64,000 bases of DNA from Corynebacterium endometrii (GTDB taxonomy: Bacteria > Actinomycetota > Actinomycetes > Mycobacteriales > Mycobacteriaceae): NCBI RefSeq assembly GCF_004795735.1, contig NZ_CP039247.1, forward strand, positions 1,736,001-1,800,000, read 5' to 3'. Positions 1 to 9,100 of the stretch are shown here, one piece after another. Every line of letters begins with the position of its first letter. The first letter of the stretch is position 1. The notes beneath the pieces were generated by a model that saw only the letters and a program-made list of their open reading frames with translations, had not been told where the DNA came from and searched no databases. The position numbers were made by a program, and so were the translations under genes.

Positions 1-81
1 AAGCTTATGAGATACGTTCTTGAGCGCAAGGACTACACGCGAGAACTTCTGGGTTCTTACAGAACCGGAAAAGGACAATGA
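1..81 (+). CDS. C-terminal end of an upstream gene (partial)
   Basis: An open frame runs in from the window edge and stops at TGA 79-81, giving only the last 26 residues. No motif is visible in this tail. The stop lies one base before the ATG of the next gene, which implies translational coupling. DUF3037-type proteins are commonly preceded by a HipA-like kinase gene, so this could be such a kinase, but the visible residues neither prove nor exclude that. Confidence 0.35.
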   Translation, partial: KLMRYVLERKDYTRELLGSYRTGKGQ

Positions 82-82
82 C

Positions 83-934
83 ATGAGATTCGACTACTGG
101 ACCGTCAGTGTGGTTCCTCGCCCCATGGGCATCACCACAATCGGTGTCGGCGTCATCGTCATCGACCCCGCGACCGGTCAATTAAAGTACATGTTCCGTA
201 CCGACCAGGGCATTCGCCACGACTCAGAGTTTCCTGATGCGATAAGGCCAGCGCTACGCAATTTCAAGGCAGACCTCAACAAGCTGACGACTACAACCGA
301 GCCGCTGAACCTGAAGGGGCAGCACACGCTTTCAAGCTATCTCGAGTTTGTTAGTCGCCATTGGCACAACCTCATTCAAGTTCGCGCCATGCAAAGCATG
401 GACGCGGCGAACATCGAGGAAGCCGTAGACCTATTGTTCTCAACGCTCATCGGTGAGACGCCAACCCGCAAGCATCAATACGACGTTCGGCAGGTGCGTG
501 GCCTCATTCGTCGTGAGTATGAACAGCATCCCCGGCTGCTGGAGGCGACAACCTTCGAGACCAATGTGCAGGTTTCTCGACGCGAGCTGGATTTGAATTT
601 AGCGGTAGTGCATGAGGGCCAAGTTATCGAGCTTAACCAGGCTTTCAATTTCCGGTCTTCTGACTCTAAGGGCACACGTTCGGCCATTGATTCTTGGACC
701 TTGAAGGTTGAGAAGTTGCAGAGTGACGGGGGTGAGCTTTTCATCGAGGAAGCTTCGTTGTGGGTTCCACGAAACCCCGATGTCGTTGCTGTCACGGCTC
801 CGCCGATTTCTCCAGCTCAGAAGAAGAATTTCCGGCTGTTTCAGGATTTCTGCAGTGACCTTAACATCACACTGTTGCATCCGGAAGATATTCCTCAGCA
901 TGCTGCGTGGCTCGATAGCCGGTTGGCATCGTAG
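83..934 (+). CDS. DUF3037-like protein
   Basis: A 283-residue protein. The N-terminal 100 residues have the DUF3037 look: an aromatic-rich opening strand (FDYWTVSVVPRP), then GVGVIVIDPATGQ, the 'new-version-of-I/V' strand typical of the family. The remaining 180 residues are not recognised. The family is usually about 120-130 residues, so this is a long member. ATG 83 is preferred over TTG 20 because AAGGA lies 7 bases upstream and the preceding gene stops at 81. DUF3037 genes are often paired with HipA-like kinases and found in accessory regions. The biochemical role is unknown. The family assignment is by eye and only moderately sure. Confidence 0.5.
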   Translation: MRFDYWTVSVVPRPMGITTIGVGVIVIDPATGQLKYMFRTDQGIRHDSEFPDAIRPALRNFKADLNKLTTTTEPLNLKGQHTLSSYLEFVSRHWHNLIQVRAMQSMDAANIEEAVDLLFSTLIGETPTRKHQYDVRQVRGLIRREYEQHPRLLEATTFETNVQVSRRELDLNLAVVHEGQVIELNQAFNFRSSDSKGTRSAIDSWTLKVEKLQSDGGELFIEEASLWVPRNPDVVAVTAPPISPAQKKNFRLFQDFCSDLNITLLHPEDIPQHAAWLDSRLAS

Positions 935-1056
935 AACGACGATCTTCGCCTTGAAGGGTGGGGCTGACTTCTGGCGCGGTTGGCCGCGGAGCTCGGAGGG
1001 ATGGTTCTTGTGGCCCAGGTATGGCGGGACATGATGGAAAATCTGCGTTTAGCCAC

Positions 1057-1086
1057 TTAACACATAGCGGCCTAGCGCGCCATAAT
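1057..1086 (+). promoter_or_regulatory. putative sigma-A-type promoter for the small-gene cluster
   Basis: TTAACA (1057-1062) and CATAAT (1081-1086) are separated by 18 bases. They lie 30 bases before the strong ribosome binding site of the 46-residue gene at 1116. This is a sequence match only. Confidence 0.4.
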
Positions 1087-1115
1087 AGGTTTATAACTTA
1101 AGAGAGGAGGTGAAA

Positions 1116-1256
1116 ATGCTCGAAATTATCGTTTCAGCCGTTGTAATCTGGCCCGCAGCACTGAAAACGAGAGAGCACTTCAAAAAGTACCCATTACGAA
1201 AAGACACACCACCCCAAGTTGAAAGTAGTTCTCCGGTCGAACTAGCCGTTACCTAG
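1116..1256 (+). CDS. small hypothetical protein (46 aa)
   Basis: ATG 1116 follows a near-perfect ribosome binding site (AGGAGGTG at 1105-1112), which is why this short frame is called. The protein begins with a hydrophobic stretch (residues 2-16) followed by a basic, then polar, tail, so it could be a single-pass membrane peptide. Its last codons and stop lie inside an 18-bp inverted repeat (1227-1271). Function is unknown. Its neighbours are another small membrane protein and a HTH protein, a grouping typical of prophage or integrative-element early regions. Confidence 0.5.
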   Translation: MLEIIVSAVVIWPAALKTREHFKKYPLRKDTPPQVESSSPVELAVT

Positions 1257-1271
1257 TTCGACCGGGGAACT
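1227..1271. repeat. 18-bp inverted repeat (hairpin)
   Basis: Arms 1227-1244 and 1254-1271 are complementary over 18 positions with one A/G difference (a G-U pair in RNA) around a 9-base loop. There is no T-run after it, so it is not a classical intrinsic terminator. It spans the stop codon of the small gene at 1116-1256. Confidence 0.75.
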
Positions 1272-1302
1272 ACCCCCACACTATCAAGAAAGGAATCACT
1301 CC

Positions 1303-1446
1303 ATGACAGCAATCATCCTAGGGTTGCTCGCTATCGCTATCTACTTCCAGTGGACCACAGTAACCGTTGGCATCATCGCAGCGTGCTCCGTAGTTGCACT
1401 CGCTCTTGATACCCGCGCAATCCTCAGCACAAGGAAAAGCGCATGA
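1303..1446 (+). CDS. small membrane protein (47 aa)
   Basis: ATG 1303 has AAAGGAA upstream (1289-1295). The product is almost entirely hydrophobic: residues 3-15 and 18-35 form one long or two short membrane segments, followed by a short basic tail (TRKSA). Its TGA overlaps the ATG of the next gene (ATGA, 1443-1446), so the two are probably co-translated. No family is recognised. Small membrane proteins of this kind are frequent in prophage and plasmid modules. Confidence 0.5.
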   Translation: MTAIILGLLAIAIYFQWTTVTVGIIAACSVVALALDTRAILSTRKSA

Positions 1447-1670
1447 ACCCCATCATCACAGACCGCGATACCGGCCGCGAACTCTGGCGGGTCAAGGAGT
1501 GCGCTGCCCATTGCGGCATCAAGCCGTCGACCTGGACCACATACTCGGCCCAGGGGCGCACCCCCGAGCCCGTTGGTCACTTCGACCAACGAACACCACT
1601 CTGGGACGCCGAAGAAGTCCGCACCTGGCACGCCGGGCGCCCAGGCTCCCCCGTCCCCAACCGCCCCTAA
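1443..1670 (+). CDS. helix-turn-helix DNA-binding protein (excisionase/AlpA-like)
   Basis: A 75-residue protein carrying a MerR/AlpA-type winged HTH: LWRVKECAAHCGIKPSTWTTY (residues 14-34) is the HTH, and the following GRTPEPVG...PLWDAEEV is the wing plus the terminal helix seen in excisionases. AAGGAAAA precedes the ATG. It lies 138 bases upstream of the integrase gene in the same direction, the usual place of an excisionase or element regulator. Whether it acts as directionality factor or regulator cannot be told from sequence. Confidence 0.6.
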   Translation: MNPIITDRDTGRELWRVKECAAHCGIKPSTWTTYSAQGRTPEPVGHFDQRTPLWDAEEVRTWHAGRPGSPVPNRP

Positions 1671-1808
1671 ACATGCACCGCCCCGGGACTCTCCAACTAC
1701 CACATCATCAAGCACCAGGGTGGAAACCACAAAACACACCGAAAGCGTGCCTGGAAGTGCCACCCGGCACATATCTCAGCACTGGCCAACAAACAAGAGG
1801 CCTACCCG

Positions 1809-2564
1809 ATGGCCATCCCAAAACGCACCACCAAAACAGGCACCACCCGCTGGGTCGCACGCTACCGCGACGCAACCGGCAAAGAACACTCCCGCAGTTT
1901 CAACACCCAACGCGCGGCAGAAGCCTATCTTCAAGACCATCAACGCGCAGTACGCCGCAACGAATGGATCGCCCCCACAAATACAACAGTGCGCGAGCGC
2001 CGCGATGCCGCCGATAATGCGAGCACCGCAGCCAGTAGGCGCGGCCTGTTGACGAACCTGGGCAAGCTTGCCGACTTGAATGTTGCGGCGGTGAAGCCCG
2101 CGCATATCCGCGCATGGTTGGATGCGCTCATCACCGGCAGGCCATGGGCCGACGATAAGCCACTCGCCACGTCGACGGCCACAACCTACGCTGCGATTCT
2201 GCACGGCGTGTTCACCACGGCGGTCAACGATGACCTGATTGGCCGGCATCCGATGCGTGGTGCGAAGCTGCGGAAGGTGGAGGTTGCGGTTGAACGCGCC
2301 GACATTCCCACGATGGCAGATTTCCGGGCGCTCATCCGCGCAGCGGAGAGCACGGGCGTGGGGCGTGCAGCGAACCCAACACTGGCGGCGATGGTTCAGG
2401 TGGCGGCGGAGACTGGTCTGCGTGCCGGTGAGTTGTGCGGGCTGCGAGTGCGGAATGTTAATTTTCTGAAGGGGAACACGGTCAGCCACTTAATCACTTT
2501 CACGGTCGCCACAGCGCCCACGAGGTACGCCACAGTGCCCACACGCCTGCCACGTTGTCCGTAA
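1809..2564 (+). pseudogene. tyrosine recombinase/phage integrase, 3'-truncated
   Basis: The N-terminus has the AP2-like/SAM-like arm-binding region (GTTRWVARYRDATGKEHSRSF, residues 11-31), the core-binding helices, and the start of the catalytic domain with box I Arg (ETGLRAGEL, about residues 202-210). Homology to the family ends soon after, near nt 2475. The frame then runs through about 90 bases of unrelated sequence to a stop. The H-x-x-R box and the nucleophilic Tyr are absent, so the protein cannot be an active recombinase. Family length is about 370-400 residues versus 251 here. The breakpoint is next to the accessory DNA carrying the R-M operon. Confidence 0.75.
2484..2562. repeat. 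degenerate about 21-bp direct repeats
   Basis: Four related blocks start at about 2484, 2508, 2529 and 2549. Each begins GCCAC. The middle two (2508-2521, 2529-2542) agree in 13 of 14 bases and are 21 bases apart. They lie just beyond the point where integrase homology ends. This iteron-like pattern could be a recombinase arm site or chance. Confidence 0.35.
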
Positions 2565-2640
2565 CAGCCTCAAAGGGGTCACCCGCATCTCACCACGCAT
2601 CGGGGAGTCCTGGCGCCACACAAGGGGTGCACATAATCAG

Positions 2641-2841
2641 CTACGCAGCCAGCGGTGGCGCGTTCACATCTGCAAGCTCACGCAGGGAAAGATCTTCCAG
2701 ATCCGTTGGATCTGGTGGCGGGGTAGGGTCAGTCCAGTCATCGTTGTGGTCGCCCTTGCGTAGCCAGCGAGAAATCAGCCCAAAATTCACACCCACAACA
2801 CCAAGAGCAATGTGGAACAGTCGAGCAGCCCACCCACGCAT
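2641..2841 (-). CDS. hypothetical small protein (66 aa)
   Basis: An open frame opposite to its neighbours. The N-terminal half is amphipathic or hydrophobic (residues 6-24) and the tail is acidic and proline-rich (TDPTPPPDPTDLEDLSL). No clear ribosome binding site precedes the ATG. It fills the gap between the broken integrase and hsdM. Coding status is uncertain and no function is proposed. Confidence 0.3.
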   Translation of the reverse strand: MRGWAARLFHIALGVVGVNFGLISRWLRKGDHNDDWTDPTPPPDPTDLEDLSLRELADVNAPPLAA

Positions 2842-2938
2842 AAGACGAGCGGTGGAGTCACCCCTCCGAACATTTTTACGGATGAGTCACCACGCAGTGT
2901 CAGCAAGCTGTGGGATAGTTAAAGGCAGTGAAAACCGT

Positions 2939-2969
2939 TTGACCTGCCACACCCTTTCTAGGGTAGGGT
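2939..2969 (+). promoter_or_regulatory. possible promoter of the hsdMSR operon
   Basis: TTGACC (2939-2944) and TAGGGT (2964-2969) lie 19 bases apart, 50 bases before hsdM. The -35 is good; spacing and -10 are only fair. Confidence 0.3.
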
Positions 2970-3018
2970 GAAGGGTTAAAAACTGACTTAAATTTGACTA
3001 TTCCCTCGGAGTGATGTA

Positions 3019-4977
3019 TTGACTACTTCCAGTTCTTTGTACCAAGCAGTGTGGGGCACCGCAGATACCTACTTACGAGGTGTAGTCTCCCGCCAGAATT
3101 ATGGTGAGTTCATCCTCCCGTTCACGGTTCTCAGGCGCATGGAATGTGCGCTAGAAGAATCCAAGGCTGATGTGTTGGCAACTATTGACGCTAATTCACA
3201 CATGCCAGAACACCTCATCGACGCGATGGTATTCGCACAGCATGACCTGCCCTTCTACTCCTCTTCCCCACTTTCTCTAAAAGCCATTGCGTCATCTGAC
3301 GACAATGTAAAGGCGGGTATGCTCACCTACCTTGATTCCTTTAACGAGACGGTGCGCGATGTGTGGCGTGCTTTCAAGTTTCATGATCTCTTGGAGACAT
3401 TGGAAGAGGGCAACATCCTCTGGGGTGTAGTCTCCCACTTTGCAGGAATCGACCTTTCAGATGAAGCACTTGGTGGGCAGTCCAATAAGTCTGCTGAGAA
3501 TGTCATGGGTGACCTGTTCGAGGATCTGATGTTCAGGTCATTCTCCGAGAACGGTCAAGTCGCCGGTGAATACTACACCCCGCGTGAAGTTATTCGCTTG
3601 ATGGTAGATGTGCTCCTGAACTCTGATGATGACGGTCTGCAGGGCAAGAACCCAGCCCGCACCGTTTATGACCCAGCAGCGGGCACGGGCGGAATGCTCC
3701 TCGTGGCTAAGAACGCTATGGAGGAGCTGAACCCGAACATCGAAGTTGGTCTGTTTGGTCAGGAGATGATGGTTAAGTCTTACGCACTTGGTCGCTCTGA
3801 TTTGATTGTTGCCGGTGCAGACCCTAACGCCATGAAGTTGGGTGACACCCTGGCAGATGACAAGTACACAGGTGACCAATTCGACTACGTTCTATCCAAT
3901 CCTCCATACGGCTCTGACTGGAAAAAGTCCAAGGACGCTGTAACCACCGAATCCAAGATTGAGGGCTCCCGATTCAGCCACGGACTCCCACCTGTTTCCG
4001 ATGGTCAGATGCTCTTCTTGTGCCATGTAGTGGACAAGCTCAAAGATGCCGAGAAAGGTACCACCAAGGGCGGTCGCGGTGGCGTAGTTACCAACGGCTC
4101 CCCGCTGTTTACTGGTTCAGCCGGATCTGGCGCTGACAATATTCGAGGCTGGCTGATTGAAGAAGATCTGATTGATGCCATCATCGCGCTTCCAACCGAC
4201 ATGTTCTACAACACGGGTATTGCCACCTACATCTGGATTGTGGACAAGAACAAGGAGCCAAAACGCCGCAAAAAGATACAGCTGATTGACGCTACCGACC
4301 AGTGGACACCAATGCGCAAGTCCATGGGCAATAAGCGCCGATACTTCTCTGAGGATGACCAAAAGTTCATTGGAAAGCTGTACGCCGATTTTGAGGACGC
4401 AGACCCTAAGTTCTCCAAGGTTGTCACGGCTAAGGAATTGAGCTTCTACGATGTGCCAATGTTCCGAGTCAAGCATTACGCCACCTCGATTACGGATGAC
4501 ACTGTGGCAGCAGCAATGGAACACAAGCAGGCGCTCACCGGGCACGAAGCGGTTATCCGCTCTTGTGAGGGAGTGGCATGGAATGACCTACCAGACCACT
4601 TGAAGAAGCAAGCAAAGCAGGCTGGTCTCAAGATGGGTGCTCCGCTGATTGGTCACATTATGGCTGCTGTAGCTGTAGATGACCCAGAAGCTCCTGAAGC
4701 AATCGACCACAAGGGAAATCCAGTGATTGACTCTTCTTCCAAGATTGTGGAACGAGTACCACGCACAGAGGACATTGAAGAGCACATGGAGCGTGAAGTC
4801 TACCCGTTCGCACCTGACCTCACCTGGAACGAAGATGACGTGAAGATCGGGTACGAAATCCCAATGACCCGCATGTTCTACACCCCAGAAGAAACCGAGA
4901 CCCTAGAAGAGCTAGACAAGCTGCTCGACGAGAAGCTAGCGCTCATTCAGAAGCTGCTGGTGGAGGTGCAGAAGTGA
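3019..4977 (+). CDS. hsdM: type I restriction-modification system, DNA methyltransferase subunit M
   Basis: A 652-residue N6-adenine methyltransferase subunit. It has an HsdM N-terminal helical region, then the SAM-binding motif I DPAAGTGGM (from D218) and the catalytic motif IV NPPY (N294-Y297), as in class gamma enzymes. With HsdS it methylates the bipartite target; with HsdR it forms the restriction complex. TTG 3019 is used because GGAG lies just upstream and homology begins at once (SLYQAVWGTADTYLRG). The stop overlaps the hsdS start, so M and S are translationally coupled. The gene appears intact. Its length exceeds the classic EcoKI M subunit (about 530) but fits the longer actinobacterial type. 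Confidence 0.93.
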   Translation: MTTSSSLYQAVWGTADTYLRGVVSRQNYGEFILPFTVLRRMECALEESKADVLATIDANSHMPEHLIDAMVFAQHDLPFYSSSPLSLKAIASSDDNVKAGMLTYLDSFNETVRDVWRAFKFHDLLETLEEGNILWGVVSHFAGIDLSDEALGGQSNKSAENVMGDLFEDLMFRSFSENGQVAGEYYTPREVIRLMVDVLLNSDDDGLQGKNPARTVYDPAAGTGGMLLVAKNAMEELNPNIEVGLFGQEMMVKSYALGRSDLIVAGADPNAMKLGDTLADDKYTGDQFDYVLSNPPYGSDWKKSKDAVTTESKIEGSRFSHGLPPVSDGQMLFLCHVVDKLKDAEKGTTKGGRGGVVTNGSPLFTGSAGSGADNIRGWLIEEDLIDAIIALPTDMFYNTGIATYIWIVDKNKEPKRRKKIQLIDATDQWTPMRKSMGNKRRYFSEDDQKFIGKLYADFEDADPKFSKVVTAKELSFYDVPMFRVKHYATSITDDTVAAAMEHKQALTGHEAVIRSCEGVAWNDLPDHLKKQAKQAGLKMGAPLIGHIMAAVAVDDPEAPEAIDHKGNPVIDSSSKIVERVPRTEDIEEHMEREVYPFAPDLTWNEDDVKIGYEIPMTRMFYTPEETETLEELDKLLDEKLALIQKLLVEVQK

Positions 4978-6176
4978 TGAGCAATGTTGCTGGTCTTGAA
5001 GGCTCACCTTTCCGTGATTCTCGCTATCCGCTAGTCCTTGCTGGAAGTATCTTCCCCCAAAGCACGACCAAAGGGTCTGTGAAAGAATTCCAACCGTTAT
5101 CCGTTGGACAAGCTGGCGTCACCAAACAATTGGAAAGAGTTGCACAGCAACAAGGGGATGCAGACCGAAAACTAGTTGAACCAGGTGATCTAGTAATCAA
5201 TTCTCGGTCAGACAGACGAGGCGCTAGCGGGTTATCTTCGCTAACAGGTCTCGTCTCAGTGGTTTACACAGTGCTTAAACCTCGAACCGAATACATAGAT
5301 TCTCGGTACGCTGAACTACTTTTCAAAAGTAAGGCTTTTCAGGATGAGTACTACCGTTGGGGTACTGGCATAGTTGATGATTTGTGGAGCACTAGATATG
5401 AACGATTTGCCAGTATCAGGCTCCCCCTCCCGCCTCTGGAGACTCAGCGCCGTATCGCGGATTATCTCGACAAGGAGACCGCGCAGATTGATACGCTCAC
5501 GGCGGAGCTGGATGGCTATGTGGAGCTGCTGGAAAAACGAAGGCGGGAAACCATCTCTACGGCTGTTTCATCGCTGCCTAACGGGTCACCGTTTGAGCTA
5601 GTTCCTCTCAATCTCATTATTCGCGTTGCTGATGGACTGGTAGACCCACTGGACGAGGAGTTCTCTGAACTACCCTTGATTGCCCCCAACCACATCGAAA
5701 AGAACACTGGGAAACTGATTGAGCCTATTGAGTCCGCACGTGAGCAGGGAGCAATCAGTGGAAAGGGTTTCGTTCGAGCTGGTCAGGTTGTCTACAGCAA
5801 GATTCGTCCCGCATTAAACAAGGTGACCATAGCCAATCAGGACTCTCTCTGTAGTGCAGACATGTACCCATTAGAAACGATGGGTAACGTGCATGAACGA
5901 TTCCTGCTCTATGCACTTATCGACAAGCGATTCGTGGAGTCCGCAGTAGTGGAATCATCAAGGGTTGCAATGCCGAAAGTAAATCGAGAAACACTTGGGG
6001 TGCTTCGTATTCCCCTGCCCGACCTCGATACCCAGCGCCGTATCGCGGATTATCTCGATAAGGAAACCGCTCGAATCGATACCCTCATCAAGGAATGCCG
6101 CGAACTTAAGGAAATCCTCTTGAAGCGTCGTCAAGTACTCATTACTGATGTAGTTACCGGAAAGGTGGAGGTGTAA
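4977..6176 (+). CDS. hsdS: type I restriction-modification system, specificity subunit S
   Basis: About 399 residues with the usual two target-recognition domains (about 1-145 and 195-345), each followed by a conserved helical spacer: TQRRIADYLDKETA occurs near residues 156-170 and again near 352-366. It reads the two half-sites of the target and bridges two M subunits. GGAGG at 4962-4966 serves either GTG 4974 or ATG 4977. It overlaps the hsdM stop and ends 3 bases before hsdR. The DNA under the two spacers holds a perfect 26-bp repeat, giving scope for domain exchange. The recognition sequence cannot be read from the protein by eye. Confidence 0.92.
   Translation: MSNVAGLEGSPFRDSRYPLVLAGSIFPQSTTKGSVKEFQPLSVGQAGVTKQLERVAQQQGDADRKLVEPGDLVINSRSDRRGASGLSSLTGLVSVVYTVLKPRTEYIDSRYAELLFKSKAFQDEYYRWGTGIVDDLWSTRYERFASIRLPLPPLETQRRIADYLDKETAQIDTLTAELDGYVELLEKRRRETISTAVSSLPNGSPFELVPLNLIIRVADGLVDPLDEEFSELPLIAPNHIEKNTGKLIEPIESAREQGAISGKGFVRAGQVVYSKIRPALNKVTIANQDSLCSADMYPLETMGNVHERFLLYALIDKRFVESAVVESSRVAMPKVNRETLGVLRIPLPDLDTQRRIADYLDKETARIDTLIKECRELKEILLKRRQVLITDVVTGKVEV
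5445..6058 (+). repeat. 26-bp direct repeat inside hsdS
   Basis: Positions 5445-5470 and 6033-6058 are identical (26 bases, starting CAGCGCCGTATCGCGG) and 588 bases apart, a multiple of three. They encode the conserved spacer helices after each target-recognition domain. Nucleotide identity, rather than just protein similarity, marks them as possible recombination points. Confidence 0.85.
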
Positions 6177-6179
6177 GCC

Positions 6180-9100
6180 ATGACTGATTCCCCTGTTGAA
6201 AAGGCTTTAACTAATTACCTTGAGATTGACTTTGAGGATTCTATTGTGGATTCACTCTCGTCCTCTGGGTGGCTGCATGACTCATCCAATGATGGTTGGG
6301 ATGTGGAGCGAGCTATCTATGTTCCTGATGTTCTGCACTGGTTACAAACCCAGTTCCCAGATGAGTACGAGAAAGCGGTTCCGTCACGTCTTGGCGACCT
6401 TGAGAAGCAGGTGGCGGTCAATAAGCTCCTTGACCGCCTTGTGGAGATGCTGAACAAGAAGCACACTCTTACCGCCAAGACTAAGCAGGTGAAGAACGGT
6501 CTACTTGGCACATTGCGCCATGGTTTCTCACACTCCCAGCTTGGTCGCCAAAAGGCAACATTCCCGAACCTTGTGCAGTTCTACCCAGAGAATCCGCTGT
6601 ACACGAGCGTTTCTGAGGTAGCGAAGCAGAATCGCTTGCGAGTCTTGCGTCAGGTGCGTTTTGATACCACGTCCACGCAGACGCTGGATCTGGTGCTTAC
6701 GGTAAACGGTATCCCGGTTGTCACGATGGAACTCAAGACTGATAACACGCAAGCGGTACAGGATGCTATCAAGCAGTACCGCCAAGACCGTGTGCCGTCC
6801 AAGTCCCGCCCACTTCTTGCGCCAGGTCGTGCCTTGGTGCATTTCGCTGTATCTAATCAACAGGTGTACATGTCCACGGTACTGGCAGGCGCTAAGACCG
6901 TGTTCCTGCCGTTTAACCAAGGTGACGGATACCATTCCGGTAATCCGTCCAATCCGAATGGCTCTGACACGGCGTATCTGTGGGAGAAGGTGCTCCAACC
7001 TGAACTGTTCTTGCGTATTCTGCGTGATTACGCGCTGTGGGAACCAGCGAAGAAGGGCAACGATGGTCGCCTAGTGTTCCCTCGTTACCACCAGCTACGC
7101 GCCACTGAGCGTGTCATTTCGGACATGGTGACTAAGGGTTCTGGTCAGCGATTCCTGATTCAGCATTCCGCTGGTTCCGGGAAGACGAAGACCATTGCGT
7201 GGCTTGCTCACCGCGCTAACCGTGCATTCTCATCAGATGGCACTCCGCTGTTTGATTCCGTCATTGTGGTCACAGACCGCACGGCATTGGATGACAACAT
7301 CAAGGAAGGTCTTGACCTCTTGCGGGCATCTGAGGGCATGGTGGTTGCAGTCGATAATGAGCTTGGGTCAAAGTCTAAGAAGCTTGAGAAGGCTCTTACC
7401 CACGGTGGGCACATTATTTCCTGCACCATTCAGACGTTCCCAGCTTTGGCACGTCTGATGGAAACGAAGCCAGATCTTGCAGGCAGAAACTATTGCGTGA
7501 TTATCGATGAGGCGCACTCTTCTCAGCATGGTGAAGCAGCGAAGAAGCTGCGCGAGACGCTGGTTGATGTGAACCTCGAACTAGGCGAGGAAGAGGAGAT
7601 CACCTCTGATGACATGCTTCTGGCTGTGGATTCAGCGGTGGCGAACTCCGCCAACCTCTCTTTCGTAGCGCTTACGGCAACGCCTAAGGCTAAGACACTT
7701 GCGGCTTATGGTGTGCCAGACCCAAGTGACCCAGTAAAGCGCATCCCGTATGACATCTACTCGATGAGTCAGGCGATTGAAGAAGGCTTCATCCTTGACG
7801 TACTCGCTAACTACTCAACCTATTCCATGTTCGCCCGCATCAAGGATGAGCTTGGGCGCACAGAGACTGTGGATGAGTCAGAAGCTGTGTCTGACATGGT
7901 GAGGTTTGCGCGTCTGCATCCAACGTCTGTTGCACAGAAAGTGCAGGTGACGGTGGAGCACTTCCGCCGTAACGTCATGCAGCACTTGGATGGAACAGCA
8001 AAGGCGATGGTAGTGGCACCAGACCGCCGTTCCGCGCTTACCTGGTCGCTAAAAATGAATGAGTACATCGCCGAGAAAGAGTATGAGGACATGACCACGC
8101 TGGTTGCGTTCTCCGGCTCACTGGATATTGATGATAATTCCGTGACCGAGTATTCCCTGAACGGCGTAAAAGATACGGCGCTTCACTTCCGTGAGAACGA
8201 GGAATGCAAGGTGCTGATTGTGGCGAACAAATTCCAAACGGGTTTTGACGAGCCGCGATTGTGCGCCATGTATGTGGATAAGTCTCTTTCCGGTGTCATG
8301 GCGGTGCAGACTCTTTCCCGTTTGAACCGCACGTTCCCGAACAAGCCAAAGCCTATGGTGGTGGATTTTGTGAACGAACCGGAGAAGATCGTGGAGTCGT
8401 TTAAGCCGTACTACCAGCAAGCGCATATTGAAGCTGATATTCCAGCGAACGCCCTCGATGACCTGGGACAACAGCTTGATGACGCAGAGTTCTACACCGA
8501 GGAAGAACTAGATGCACTGGGCACCGCCTATGTGGAGAATGAATCTTCCGAGCGTTTGCAGGCTCTTATTTCGCCTGTTCGTAAGCGCTGGAATGCGCAT
8601 ATGCGAGATGCACGCCTAACAGGCGATAAGGACGCATACGCGGACGGCAAGACGTTCAAGACGAATTGTGCGAAGTACACCCATGCTTGGGAGTTCCTCT
8701 CTCAGATTGTGGATTACCAAGATGCCACCTTGCATAAGCGTGCGATTGTGGCTGGGTTGCTCGCCAAGAATCTAAATGTTGAGCGCCAAGATGACGACGA
8801 TGACTACACCACGGGTATTGAGCTTGTGGGTGTAGCTGTTGAGCCTCTGGAAACCGAAGAAGATCTCGGACTGGCAAAGGAAGAGATTGACGGAAAGCTA
8901 GACCTGCCGGGCTTCGATGGTCAGCCGGTCAGTGAGAACTCCCCAGTCAAGACCGCTTTCGATGAAGCCGTCGATAAGGTCAATCAGATTCTTGCAGCAG
9001 CTGGTGTTTCTGCATCTGATGAAGCCAAGTCCAGCGCTATCCGCGCATCCTACGGCAAGCTAGTTGAAGACGCACAGATTCAAGGCATGGCTGGTGAGAA

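Noticed and set aside
1394-2052. Overlapping plus-strand frames of 207 and 159 residues across the HTH and integrase genes
   Set aside because: Their products are rich in Pro, Arg, His and Thr as expected for wrong frames; the HTH and integrase frames carry recognisable motifs.
2555-2971. 138-residue plus-strand frame before hsdM
   Set aside because: Serine/arginine-rich without motif; no ribosome binding site.
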